Assembly: GCF_023897065.1 (NCBI RefSeq)
Contig: NZ_JAMHIV010000019.1
Span: forward strand, 62,001 to 126,000
DNA from: Crossiella sp. SN42
GTDB lineage: Bacteria > Actinomycetota > Actinomycetes > Mycobacteriales > Pseudonocardiaceae
Length of the DNA: 64,000 nucleotides
Direction: 5' to 3'
Of this stretch, positions 17,275-25,426 are shown one piece after another. The notes beneath the pieces were generated by a model. That model was not told where the DNA came from and did not search any database. It saw only the letters and a list, made by a program, of their open reading frames with translations. Position numbers and translations under genes: made by a program. Each line of letters begins with the position of its first letter. Within the stretch, counting starts at the first letter, position 1.

Positions 17275-18583
17275 TCTGGACTGTTACGTCGAAGCCCTGG
17301 CCACCGGCACGCTGCTGGGCATCGACCGGCACTGGGGCCCAGCCCAGGTCGACGCCCTGCTCGGCGGCGAGGGCCACGACGGCCTGAACGTGGACGCGCA
17401 CAACTGGTGGCGCGACTACGGCCTGGCCGAGATCTTCTGGCAGCGCGGCTCCCTGGCCCACCACTGGCGCGGCCACCACTTCTCGCTGCAACTGCACCGG
17501 CTCCCGCACGACTGGTGCACCCCGAACGAGATGCTGCGCGCCCGCTACGGCGAGTTCCGCCCCCGCACCAGCTTCACCGACCTGCAAGCCGCACTGGCCG
17601 AACGCGACATCCCCCTGGTCGAGGTGCCCCGCCACGACGAGGACTACCGCGAGTACCGCCAGCCCAGCTCCGGCGCCACGGTGCTCGTGGTCAACCACCA
17701 CCCCGACCCGGACCCCGACTACCCCACCCTGGCCTTCGGCGACCTCTACCGGATCGGCTCCGCCCCCGCCCTGCCCCACCTGGACCGCCCCCGCTGGGAA
17801 GCCCTCGGCCAGGCCCTCACCCCGGTCCCGGCCCTGTCCCCGCCCGAGCGCGCGGCCTGGCTCACCGAGCACGAACCCACCGGCCCGGACCAGAGCGCCT
17901 GGTGGCACGGCGTGCTCACCCACCTGTCCGACCTGGACAAGCCGTTCGAACCAGCCCAGGCCCCCCTGCTCCGGTGGTTCCTGCACGAGTCCCTGAGCCG
18001 CCCCGCCCCGGTCATCGCCGTGGCCCTGGACTGGCTGGAGGACCTGCGCGACACGTCGTCCCCACTCGCCAACGCCACCCAGCGCGCCACCAACAGCGCC
18101 GCGCCCACCGCGACCAGCGCCCCGCTCCGGCCCGACAGCACCGCCGCCATCACGACCAGCGCCCCGCCTCCGCCCGGCAGCACCGTGCCCACCGCGACCA
18201 ACACTCCGCCCGTGCCCGGCAACGCCCCGTCCGCCCCCGGCAGCACCCCGCCCACCCCTGGCAGCACTCCACCCCCGCTCGACGCCACCCCGCCCACCCT
18301 CGCCAGCACCGCGCCCCTGGCTGACGACGCCCGGCCCGCCACCGCCACCGCCAGCGCCCTGCCCACCGCCGACGACATCGTCCGCCTCGCCCTGTCCGCC
18401 GCCCCCCTCTCCCCCGCCCAGACCCGCTGGGCCGACCCCGGCGTCCGCGGCCCCGACCTGCCCGCCCAGCTGCTGACCAGAGACCTGATCGCCGCCGCCG
18501 CCCGCCAGCGCCGCCACCTCACTTCCCCTGACCTGCGCGAACAGCTCCTCCCCTGGCTCGAGCTCTGGCCGGAACTGCGCTGA
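17267..18583 (+). CDS. Hypothetical protein with Pro/Thr/Ser-rich insert, paralogue of the preceding gene
   Basis: Unknown 438-residue protein homologous at both ends to the gene before it. Between residues about 258 and 368 it carries a Pro/Thr/Ser/Ala-rich low-complexity insert with repeats of the type APPPPGST and TPPTPGST that the paralogue lacks. Outside the insert the domain order is the same. The GTG at 17267 overlaps the upstream stop by 8 bases. The insert probably arose by local repeat expansion; its sequence would form an extended linker. Confidence 0.68.
   Translation: MTDLDCYVEALATGTLLGIDRHWGPAQVDALLGGEGHDGLNVDAHNWWRDYGLAEIFWQRGSLAHHWRGHHFSLQLHRLPHDWCTPNEMLRARYGEFRPRTSFTDLQAALAERDIPLVEVPRHDEDYREYRQPSSGATVLVVNHHPDPDPDYPTLAFGDLYRIGSAPALPHLDRPRWEALGQALTPVPALSPPERAAWLTEHEPTGPDQSAWWHGVLTHLSDLDKPFEPAQAPLLRWFLHESLSRPAPVIAVALDWLEDLRDTSSPLANATQRATNSAAPTATSAPLRPDSTAAITTSAPPPPGSTVPTATNTPPVPGNAPSAPGSTPPTPGSTPPPLDATPPTLASTAPLADDARPATATASALPTADDIVRLALSAAPLSPAQTRWADPGVRGPDLPAQLLTRDLIAAAARQRRHLTSPDLREQLLPWLELWPELR
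18038..18370 (+). repeat. Degenerate in-frame repeat encoding Pro/Thr/Ser-rich linker
   Basis: C-rich degenerate repeats within the coding sequence of the unknown gene at 17267, encoding repeated PGST/APP blocks. The paralogue at 16189 has no equivalent, so this is a gained expansion. Confidence 0.6.
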
Positions 18584-18593
18584 CCCTCCCGCT

Positions 18594-18615
18594 CTGTACC
18601 TAGTAGTATGTACAG
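18594..18615. promoter_or_regulatory. Inverted repeat before the DUF4865 gene
   Basis: CTGTAC-N10-GTACAG, a perfect 6-bp inverted repeat ending 9 nt before the ATG at 18625, in an unusually AT-rich stretch (CTAGTAGTAT) that may include a -10 element. It looks like a dimeric repressor operator, but no regulator gene is adjacent. Confidence 0.45.
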
Positions 18616-18624
18616 TACGGACCC

Positions 18625-19206
18625 ATGCACGCGATGCGCTACGCGATCACCCTGCCCGCCGACTACGACATGGACGTCATCCGCGAGCGGGTGGCCACCC
18701 GGGGACACGCGCTGGACGAGTTCCCGGGCCTGGGCCTGAAGTCCTACCTGATCCGGGAACGCGGCGTGGCCGGCTCCCCGATCAACCAGTACGCGCCGTT
18801 CTACCTGTGGCGAACCCCGGCCGGGATGAACGACTTCCTGTGGGGCAAGGGTTTCCAGGGCATCTGCGACGACTTCGGCCGCCCCGTCGTCCAGCACTGG
18901 CTGGGCCTTGCCTTCGAACACGGCCCCGCCCACGCCGACTCGCCAATCTCCGCGACCACCGAGCTCACCACCCTCTGCACCGCCGAACCCTGCACCGCGG
19001 TCACCTCCGCCGTCGCCGACCTGGCCGCCCACGCCACCACCCCCGGCGTGCACTGCACCGCCCTGGCCATCGACCCCCGAACCTGGGAGCTGCTCCGCTA
19101 CACCCTGTGGTGCGCCGAACCCCCGGCCGGGACAGGCATCCACTTCCAGGTCCTGCACCTGTCCCGCCCCGAGCTGGACCAGCTGCCCACCGGCCGCCAC
19201 TGGTGA
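18625..19206 (+). CDS. DUF4865 family protein
   Basis: A 193-residue member of DUF4865, recognisable from the start MHAMRYAITLPADYDMD, the central APFYLWRTPAGMNDFLWG and the QHWLGLAF block. Family members are often stress- or aromatic-compound-associated and may be dimeric ferredoxin-like (ABM-type) proteins, but the function is unknown. ATG at 18625 matches the family's usual N terminus; ATG at 18634 is an alternative. It is preceded by a palindrome, suggesting inducible expression, and followed by a GNAT gene in the same direction. Confidence 0.82.
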   Translation: MHAMRYAITLPADYDMDVIRERVATRGHALDEFPGLGLKSYLIRERGVAGSPINQYAPFYLWRTPAGMNDFLWGKGFQGICDDFGRPVVQHWLGLAFEHGPAHADSPISATTELTTLCTAEPCTAVTSAVADLAAHATTPGVHCTALAIDPRTWELLRYTLWCAEPPAGTGIHFQVLHLSRPELDQLPTGRHW

Positions 19207-19249
19207 AACTCCCGCGCACACCCGGCCGGAAGTTGGCAGGATGCCACCC

Positions 19250-19798
19250 ATGACCGCCCCACCCGAGCAGATCACCACGGACCGCCTGGTACTGCGCCGC
19301 CTCCACCTGTCCGATGTGGACGAAGTGCAGACCGTGGCCGCCGACGCGCTCCCCCACCTGCGCCCGTGGATGCCTTGGGCGGGAACGGAATACACCCGGG
19401 AGACCGCGACCAACTGGCTCACCTTCGTGCAAGAGGGATGGCGGACCGGCACCGCGTACAGCTACGGAATCACCCGGGCGGGCAACCTCATCGGCGCCAC
19501 CGGCCTGGAACGCCGAATCGGCCCCGGCGGTCTGGAGATCGGCTACTGGCTACACCCGGCCCACACCGGCAACGGCTACGCCACCGAGACCGCCGCCGCC
19601 CTCACCCGCGCCGCGTTCACGTTGCCAGACATCACTTTCGTCCAAATCTGGCACGACCTGGCCAACACCCGCAGCGCCGCCGTCCCCAAACGCCTCGGCT
19701 TCACCGAAGTGGCCCGCCACGAGCCACCCCGCGAACCCCTGAGCCCCGGTAAGATCGGCGTGGACGTGGTCTGGCAACTGAACCGCCCCCCAAGCTGA
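19250..19798 (+). CDS. GNAT N-acetyltransferase (RimJ/RimL type)
   Basis: A 182-residue acetyl-CoA-dependent N-acetyltransferase. The hallmark N terminus TDRLVLRRLHLSD, the acetyl-CoA loop HPAHTGNGYATETAAAL (about residue 103) and NTRSAAVPKRLGF near 140 are all present. The substrate could be a ribosomal protein N terminus or a small amine; it cannot be decided. I chose the ATG at 19250 because GGCAGG lies 9 nt upstream; the ATG at 19241 would place the same sequence directly against the start. Confidence 0.88.
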   Translation: MTAPPEQITTDRLVLRRLHLSDVDEVQTVAADALPHLRPWMPWAGTEYTRETATNWLTFVQEGWRTGTAYSYGITRAGNLIGATGLERRIGPGGLEIGYWLHPAHTGNGYATETAAALTRAAFTLPDITFVQIWHDLANTRSAAVPKRLGFTEVARHEPPREPLSPGKIGVDVVWQLNRPPS

Positions 19799-20025
19799 AC
19801 CCCAAACCCGACTCCAGGTTCACCAGTTCGAGCGACCCCAACCCGGAACCTTGCACTCTGATCGACTCGTTACCGCAGAGAGAGCAGTGGGCGGGGGCGG
19901 GGCAAGGTGACCCACGGCCCCACCCGGCCCGGGAGCGACGGCTGCCACCCCGGACCGTCGCCGACTGGCCGGAACCGTCGCCGACTGGGCCACCGGACCT
20001 GACCCCAGCCCCTGCCCCGGCGTCG

Positions 20026-20769
20026 TCAGCCCTGGCCCCGCCCCCGGCCTTCCGTGCCTCCGGCCCCGGCCCCAGGCAGGACCCCGGACAGCGCCCCGGG
20101 CACAGGCTCCAGGCCCGAGCCGGTGTCGGGAAGCTGATGGCCGTGCTCGCAGGTCAGGACGGCGCGCACCGTGCCGCCGCAGTCGCGATGCCGGAGCCGC
20201 AGCGGCGGTGACGCCGGGGCGACCAGGTGCTTGTCGCCCCACTGCATCAGCGCGGTCAGGACGGGCTGAAGCTCGCGACCCGCGGAGGTCAGGCGGTACT
20301 CGTGGCGGGCCCGCGCACCCGGGTCGCGGTATTCGTGGCGGGACAGGATCCCGTTGTCCACCAGGGTGTTCAGGCGGGCGGTGAGGATCGCTCGCGGCGC
20401 GCCGGTGTGCTGCCGGATGGTCTCGAAGCGGCGGTTGCCCAGGAAGACCTCGCGCAGGACCAGGATCGACCAGCGTTCGCCCAGGACCTCGAGGGACATC
20501 GCGACCGAGCAGGTCCGCGGAACGGCGCCAGCGCGGGGGGCCGCGCCAGCAGCGGCGACAGCGTCAGCACCAGTGGCCGAGCCAGCAGCGACGACCGAGC
20601 CAACGCTGGGGGCCGAGCCAGCACCAGGGACCGGGCCAGCACCGGCGACCGAGCCAGCGCTGAAGGCCGAGCCAGTACCCGGGACCGGGCAGGAACCGGG
20701 GGCCGTGCCGGAATCGGGGGCGCGAGCGGGACCAGAGGCTGGGGTGGCGTCGGGAGTGGGGACGGTCAC
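20026..20769 (-). CDS. HxlR-family regulator with low-complexity N-terminal extension
   Basis: A 247-residue protein whose core (residues about 85-195) is a winged-helix HxlR DNA-binding domain: CSVAMSLEVLGERWSILVLRE, then RAILTARLNTLVDNGILSR and the ARHEYRLTSAGREL wing. A zinc-ribbon-like tail (RDCGGTV...CEHGH) follows, as in many actinobacterial members. The first 83 residues are a degenerate six-residue repeat rich in Gly, Ser, Ala and Val, absent from ordinary HxlR proteins of about 150 residues; the C-terminal tail is also low-complexity. GTG at 20769 is the only clear start, without a good Shine-Dalgarno. It is divergent from a thioesterase gene and likely controls it. Confidence 0.82.
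   Translation of the reverse strand: MTVPTPDATPASGPARAPDSGTAPGSCPVPGTGSAFSAGSVAGAGPVPGAGSAPSVGSVVAAGSATGADAVAAAGAAPRAGAVPRTCSVAMSLEVLGERWSILVLREVFLGNRRFETIRQHTGAPRAILTARLNTLVDNGILSRHEYRDPGARARHEYRLTSAGRELQPVLTALMQWGDKHLVAPASPPLRLRHRDCGGTVRAVLTCEHGHQLPDTGSGLEPVPGALSGVLPGAGAGGTEGRGRGQG
20519..20715. repeat. 18-bp degenerate minisatellite inside the HxlR gene
   Basis: About ten degenerate copies of an 18-bp unit (six codons) occupy the 5' part of the HxlR reading frame on the minus strand. The encoded residues repeat every six positions (AGSV/PGAGSA type). Because the unit is a multiple of three, copy-number change keeps the frame. Confidence 0.65.
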
Positions 20770-20793
20770 GGCGGGAATTCTCGCACGAGCTGT

Positions 20794-20808
20794 GTTCGGA
20801 TTGCGAAC
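20794..20808. promoter_or_regulatory. HxlR operator candidate
   Basis: GTTCG-N5-CGAAC is a perfect inverted repeat in the 60-bp divergent region between the HxlR gene (start 20769) and the thioesterase gene (start 20830). Position and symmetry fit a dimeric HxlR site controlling both genes. Confidence 0.5.
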
Positions 20809-20829
20809 TCTGATGTTACGGTCTGGCGC

Positions 20830-21345
20830 ATGAGCGAACTGGCGCCCGCGTCCTGGGGCGAGCCCCGGACCAAGACGGTCACCTGGTACGACCCGTTGGC
20901 ACTGGCCAAGGCCGGCACGGGTTTGTCAGGGCTGGAGTTCCTGACCGGGATGGTCAACGGTGAGCTGGCGCCGCCGCCGATCGCCGGGCTGATGGGGTTC
21001 CGGGCGGTGTCGGTGCGCGAGGGCGAGGTGACCTTCGCCTGCACGCCGGACGAGTCCGCCTACAACGGGATCGGAGTGGTACACGGCGGACTGGTCTGCA
21101 CCCTGCTGGACTCCGCGGCCGGGTGCGCGGTGCACAGCACGCTGCCGGCCGGGGTGGGCTACACCTCGGTGGAGATCAAGGTCAGCTACCTGCGACCCGT
21201 GCACGCCGACAGCGGTGAGCTGGTGGCGCGGGGCTGGGTGACCAAGCCGGGGCGGCGGATCGCGTTCGCGGAGGCCAGTGTCACCGACGCGGCGGGCAAG
21301 CTGGTCGCGACCGCCACCAGCAGCTGCCTGGTCATGACCCCCTGA
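20830..21345 (+). CDS. PaaI-family hotdog thioesterase
   Basis: A 171-residue acyl-CoA thioesterase-type protein. The hotdog signature YNGIGVVHGGLVCTLLDSAAG lies near residue 78 (only the core is quoted) and YTSVEIKVSYLRPV near 113, both typical of PaaI-like hydrolases that release CoA from aromatic or medium-chain thioesters. It is divergent from the HxlR gene with an inverted repeat between. Twelve nucleotides after its stop lies the end of the convergent radical SAM gene's tail. Confidence 0.87.
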   Translation: MSELAPASWGEPRTKTVTWYDPLALAKAGTGLSGLEFLTGMVNGELAPPPIAGLMGFRAVSVREGEVTFACTPDESAYNGIGVVHGGLVCTLLDSAAGCAVHSTLPAGVGYTSVEIKVSYLRPVHADSGELVARGWVTKPGRRIAFAEASVTDAAGKLVATATSSCLVMTP

Positions 21346-21360
21346 GCCACAACCCTTGGG

Positions 21361-22416
21361 CTACAACAGGGTGAGCTGTTCCTGGTTGACCGGGGCGACG
21401 GGCGCGCCCTCGGGCAGGCTGCCTTCCGGCCACACCGCTTCCTCGTCGCCCGGCACCCCGGCGACCGCGCGGCCCCGGGGACCGTCCAGGCCGTGGCGGC
21501 GCAGCAGTGGGCCGACGCGTGCGGCGAGCCAGGCCCGGTAGCGCTTGTCGGCATAGCTGCCGCGACCGTAGATCCGCCGATAGCCCGCGACCCGGCCGGG
21601 ATGTTCGCTGGCCAGCCATCGCATGAACCACTCGCGGGTGCCGGGTCGCAGGTGCAGCGCGAGCACCGTGACACCGCTGGCGCCCGCGGCGGCGATCTGG
21701 CGCAACAGCTCGTCCAGGTGCTCGGAGGCGTCGGTGAGCCAGGGCAGCACCGGGGCGATGAACACCCCGCAGGACAGTCCCGCGTCAGCGAGCCTGCGCA
21801 CCAGGTCGAGGCGGGCCTGCGGGCTGGGCGTGCCGGGTTCCAGGCTGCGTTGCAGGTCGCGGTCCAGCAGGGCCAGGGACACGCCGAGCCCGACCGGCAC
21901 CTGTTTGGCGGCCGCGGTGAGCAGCGGGATGTCGCGGGCGAGCACGGTGCCCTTGGTCAGGATGGACAGCGGCGTGCCGGAGTCGGCCAGCGCCCGGATG
22001 ATGCCCGGCATCAGCTCGTAGCGGCCCTCGGCCCGCTGGTACGGATCGGTGTTGGTGCCCATCGCCACGTGCTCCCGCCGCCACCTCGGCCCGCGAACCT
22101 GCTTGGCCAGCACCTCGGCCGCGTTGACCTTGACGATCACCTGGCTGTCGAAGTCGCGGCCGGCGTCCAGGTCGAGGTAGGTGTGCGAGTTGCGGGCGAA
22201 GCAGTAGGTGCAGGCGTGCGCGCAGCCCCGGTACGGGTTGACCGTCCAGGCGAAGGGCATCGACGAGGCGGCAGGCACCCGGTTGAGCACCGACTTGGCG
22301 CGGACCTCGTGGAAGGTGACCCCTTCGAACTCGGGGGTGCGCACCGAGCGGATGAACCCGGACAGGGACAGCAGCGCAGGCTGCTCGGCGTCGACCCGTT
22401 GCGCTTCCCATCGCAT
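21361..22416 (-). CDS. Radical SAM protein, Rv2578c family
   Basis: A 351-residue radical SAM enzyme related to the SplB-like group. The 4Fe-4S motif is NPYRGCAHACTYCFARN with C-x3-C-x2-C spacing near residues 64-71. Downstream SAM-binding elements follow (GTNTDPYQ, LSILTKGTVLARD). ATG at 22416 gives the family start MRWEAQ; no Shine-Dalgarno is visible and a perfect LexA palindrome ends 9 nt upstream, so the transcript is probably leaderless or nearly so and SOS-inducible. I recall Rv2578c occupying the same position before hisS in mycobacteria. A DNA-repair role is plausible but not shown. Confidence 0.9.
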   Translation of the reverse strand: MRWEAQRVDAEQPALLSLSGFIRSVRTPEFEGVTFHEVRAKSVLNRVPAASSMPFAWTVNPYRGCAHACTYCFARNSHTYLDLDAGRDFDSQVIVKVNAAEVLAKQVRGPRWRREHVAMGTNTDPYQRAEGRYELMPGIIRALADSGTPLSILTKGTVLARDIPLLTAAAKQVPVGLGVSLALLDRDLQRSLEPGTPSPQARLDLVRRLADAGLSCGVFIAPVLPWLTDASEHLDELLRQIAAAGASGVTVLALHLRPGTREWFMRWLASEHPGRVAGYRRIYGRGSYADKRYRAWLAARVGPLLRRHGLDGPRGRAVAGVPGDEEAVWPEGSLPEGAPVAPVNQEQLTLL

Positions 22417-22425
22417 GCGGGTGAG

Positions 22426-22441
22426 TCGAACATATGTTCGA
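22426..22441 (-). promoter_or_regulatory. LexA (SOS) box before the radical SAM gene
   Basis: TCGAACATATGTTCGA, a perfect 16-bp palindrome matching the actinobacterial LexA consensus TCGAAC-N4-GTTCGA at every fixed position. It lies 9 nt before the ATG, overlapping the probable -10 region (TATGTT on the minus strand). An overlapping GTTCGATTCGAAC repeat follows immediately on the + strand. Confidence 0.88.
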
Positions 22442-22645
22442 TTCGAACGCAACCGCGGTGGTACGAGCCAGGAACGGGGCGGTGGGTTCGGCGGGCCGCC
22501 ATCGGCCGCTTCACGCAGTCCACAAAGGACACGAAGGCGTTCCGGGGCGTGACCGCGAAGCCACGCGCCGGATTCGGCCACGCGCCTGGTTCCCCGGCGG
22601 CGGCCGGAGGTCATCGTGCGGGCGGTCAGTGAGGTCGCGCGGTGA

Positions 22646-23581
22646 TCACCACCCGTCCGCCATCAGCAGCACCACGGATCCGGACTCGCCGCGCTCGCGC
22701 ATCCGGCCGGCCAGGTGCCGGGCCCCGTGCAGGCAGGCGCCGGTGCTGGCGCCCGCTGGACGGCCGGTGGTCTGGTGGAGCTCGCGCGCGGCGGCGGTGC
22801 TGGTGGAGTCCGGGACCGGGATGACCAGGTCCACCACCTCGCCGTCGAACGGGGGCTCGATCCGGGGGCGGCCGATGCCGTCGATCTTCGAGGGCATGCC
22901 GGTGGCGTAGTCGGCGCAGTCGGTGGCCCAGCCGGGGAAGTAGGCCGAGTTCTCCGGGTCGACCACGGCCAGGCGGGTGGGCGCGCCGGTGCGGCGCAGG
23001 TGCCTGCCGATCACGCGGGAGGTCGCGCCGGTGCCGACCCCGGCCACGATCCAGGCAGGCGGGGGCCGGTCGGCCGCGGCGAGGCCGTCCAGGATCTCGG
23101 CGGCCAGGTCGCGCTCCGCGCCTTCGTCAACGGCAGGGGCCAGGGTGTTGAGGTGGTCCAGGTGGTGGCCGCCGGACTCCTCCGCCAACCGCTGGGCGCG
23201 TTCGTACACCGCCAGCGGCGGGTCGGTCAGGTGGCAGGCGCCGCCGTGCCGCCGGATCCGGGCCAGTTTGGCCTGACTCGTGCGGGCGGGCACCACGGCG
23301 GTGAACGGGATGCCCAGCCACCGGGCGAAGTAGGCGAGCGAGACGGCCAGGTTCCCGCTGGTGGCCTCGACGATCGGCCGGCCGGGGCGGATTCGGCCGT
23401 GCCGCAGGGCGTGCCGGAGCAGGGCGCGAGCGAGGCCGTGTTTGAGGCTGCCGCTGGGTCGCCGCGACTCGTCCTTGACGAACAGCTCGACCCCGTTGTC
23501 CGGCAACGGATATCGCCGCAGCGGAGTGGGTTTCTCGTTGGCGCGGCTGGCTTCCAGCCGGGCGAGCGGATCGGCGGTCAC
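22646..23581 (-). CDS. PLP-dependent cysteine synthase-family protein
   Basis: A 311-residue fold-type II PLP enzyme. The lysine that would bind PLP is in PSGSLKHGLA near residue 48; the glycine-rich/substrate loop is EATSGNLAVSLAYFARWLG near 70, and VAGVGTGATSRVIGRHL near 180. The SLKHGLA motif departs from the SVKDR of true CysK/CysM, so the substrate may not be O-acetylserine. GTG at 23581 overlaps the stop of the XRE regulator gene (GTGA), so the two are coupled. Confidence 0.83.
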   Translation of the reverse strand: MTADPLARLEASRANEKPTPLRRYPLPDNGVELFVKDESRRPSGSLKHGLARALLRHALRHGRIRPGRPIVEATSGNLAVSLAYFARWLGIPFTAVVPARTSQAKLARIRRHGGACHLTDPPLAVYERAQRLAEESGGHHLDHLNTLAPAVDEGAERDLAAEILDGLAAADRPPPAWIVAGVGTGATSRVIGRHLRRTGAPTRLAVVDPENSAYFPGWATDCADYATGMPSKIDGIGRPRIEPPFDGEVVDLVIPVPDSTSTAAARELHQTTGRPAGASTGACLHGARHLAGRMRERGESGSVVLLMADGW

Positions 23582-24363
23582 ACCGGCGCCTCCTCGGTGA
23601 GGTAGACCAGCAGGCGGCACTCCGGTGTCCCCGGCAGCGGCAGGCTCTCGTACGGCATGGTCAGCGGGCCCGCCACCGGATGCGTCCACCGCTGGACCCC
23701 GGTGGCCGCGGGCAGCACCGCCGCGGCGGCGAACCTGCGGCTGAACCCGGCGCCGAGCATGATGGCCAGTTCCTCGGCCAGCAGCGCCGCCCCGTAGTCG
23801 CCCAGGTCGGCCGCGGTGCGCAGTTGCGCGGCGTGCTCGTCGGCCACCTGCTCCCAGTCCGGGAACAGCTCGCGGGCGCGCGGGTCGGTGAAGACGAACC
23901 GGGTGAGGTTGGGTGGTTCCTCCGCCAGCAGGCCGGTCGGGTCCGCCAGCCGCCGGAACCCCTTGGTGGCCGCCACCACCTCGCCGCACGGAGTGAGGAT
24001 GAGCGCGGGCGCGGGATCGAGGCGGTCCAGCAGGGCGAGCACGGTGGGCCGTAACTCCAGCGGCTCGGCGGCCAGCGCGCAGGTGTTGCCGGTGCCCGCC
24101 TTGATCAGCCGGTACAGGTGCACCCGCTCGTCCGGGGTGAAGCGCAGCGCGTCGGCCAGGGCGCCGAGGACCTGGCCGGAGGGATGCCGGTCGCGGCCGC
24201 GTTCCAGGCGGGTCAGGTACTCCACGCTGATCCCGGCCAGCTCGGCCAGCTCGCCGCGCCGCAGTCCGGGCGTGCGGCGACGCGGGCCGGCCGGCAGCCC
24301 GGCCTCGGCCGGGGTGACCGACTCCCGGCGGGCCCGCAGGAACCCGCCCAGCACGTTGTCCAT
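23578..24363 (-). CDS. XRE regulator with MmyB-like ligand-binding domain
   Basis: A 261-residue regulator. An N-terminal helix-turn-helix (RRGELAELAGISVEYLTRLE, about residues 34-53) is followed by the MmyB-type domain with RFVFTDPRARELFPDWE near 150, typical of actinobacterial repressors of dehydrogenase genes. ATG at 24363 is chosen (AGGG 9 nt upstream); ATG at 24369 is possible. It is divergent from an aldo/keto reductase by 75 nt, which is the usual arrangement for target genes of this family, and co-transcribed with the PLP enzyme. Confidence 0.9.
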   Translation of the reverse strand: MDNVLGGFLRARRESVTPAEAGLPAGPRRRTPGLRRGELAELAGISVEYLTRLERGRDRHPSGQVLGALADALRFTPDERVHLYRLIKAGTGNTCALAAEPLELRPTVLALLDRLDPAPALILTPCGEVVAATKGFRRLADPTGLLAEEPPNLTRFVFTDPRARELFPDWEQVADEHAAQLRTAADLGDYGAALLAEELAIMLGAGFSRRFAAAAVLPAATGVQRWTHPVAGPLTMPYESLPLPGTPECRLLVYLTEEAPV

Positions 24364-24438
24364 GGGCATCGACCCTACGCGGAAAGGGGCCCTGGCAGGG
24401 CCTCCCATCCACAGGCCCCGGACAGCAGGATTTGCGGC

Positions 24439-25410
24439 ATGCGGTACCGACTTTTCGGCCACACCGGCCTGCGCGTCTCCGAGCTCCTGCTGGGCACCAT
24501 GGTCTTCGACGACCCCGCGGTGGCGCGCCGCATCATCGACGCCTACGCCGAGGCGGGCGGCAACGTGTTGGACACCGCCTCGGCCTACGGCGACGGCGAG
24601 TCCCTGCTCGGCGAGGTCCTGCGCGGGCGCGACCGGTTCGTGCTCGGCACCAAGTACACCCTCTCCCGCGACCACGCCGACCCGAACGCCTCCGGCAACC
24701 ACCGCAAGAACCTCGTCGCCTCCCTGGAGCAGAGCCTGCGGCGGCTGCGCACCGACTACCTCGACCTGTACTGGGTGCACCTGTGGGACCGGCACACCCC
24801 GGTCGAGGAGACCATGCGCGCCCTCGACGACCAGGTGCGCGCGGGCAAGATCCGCTACGTCGGCGTCTCCGACGCACCGGCCTGGGTGGTGGCCAGGGCG
24901 AACACCCTGGCGCAGTGGCGGGACTGGACGCCCTTCGCCGGTCTGCAGGTGCCCTACAACCTGTTGCAGCGCGACATCGAGCGCGAGCTGCTGCCGATGG
25001 CCGAGGCGCTCGGGCTGAGCGTGACCGCGTGGGCGCCGCTGGCCTCCGGCAAGCTCACCGCCACCGCGGGCTCCTCCCGGATCGACCCGGCCACGCTCAC
25101 CCCGCGCGAGCTCGCCGCCGCCGAGGCCGTCCGCACTGTCGCCGAGGAGGTGGGCGCGCGTCCGGCGCAGGTGGCCCTGGCCTGGCTGCGCAGCCGGTCC
25201 AAGGCGGTGCTGCCGCTGGTCGGGGTGAGCCGGGTCGAGCAGCTCACCGAGAACCTGGCCGCACTGGACCTGGTGCTCTCCCAGGACGCCCTGGACCGGC
25301 TGACCGCGGCCGCGCCGTTCGAGCTGGGCTTCCCCGGCGAGTTCATCGCCCAGTGCGAACCGGCCCCGTTCTGCTTCGGCGACACCGCGACCAGGGTCGA
25401 CGGCCGCTGA
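24439..25410 (+). CDS. Aldo/keto reductase
   Basis: A 323-residue NADPH-dependent TIM-barrel oxidoreductase. The active-site aspartate and tyrosine lie in NVLDTASAYGDGES (near residue 43-52), the lysine in LGTKYT near 72, and the general acid region in YLDLYWVHLWD near 115. The C-terminal cofactor region VLPLVGVSRVEQLTENLAAL is present. It is divergent from the XRE/MmyB gene, probably its repressor. Converges on the NmrA-like gene with 16 nt between stops. Confidence 0.92.
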   Translation: MRYRLFGHTGLRVSELLLGTMVFDDPAVARRIIDAYAEAGGNVLDTASAYGDGESLLGEVLRGRDRFVLGTKYTLSRDHADPNASGNHRKNLVASLEQSLRRLRTDYLDLYWVHLWDRHTPVEETMRALDDQVRAGKIRYVGVSDAPAWVVARANTLAQWRDWTPFAGLQVPYNLLQRDIERELLPMAEALGLSVTAWAPLASGKLTATAGSSRIDPATLTPRELAAAEAVRTVAEEVGARPAQVALAWLRSRSKAVLPLVGVSRVEQLTENLAALDLVLSQDALDRLTAAAPFELGFPGEFIAQCEPAPFCFGDTATRVDGR

Positions 25411-25426
25411 CCAGGCGGGCAGCCCG

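Noticed and set aside
19820-20242. Arg/Pro-rich minus-strand frame downstream of the HxlR gene
   Set aside because: Overlaps the HxlR C-terminal region in another frame and has no domain or codon signal.
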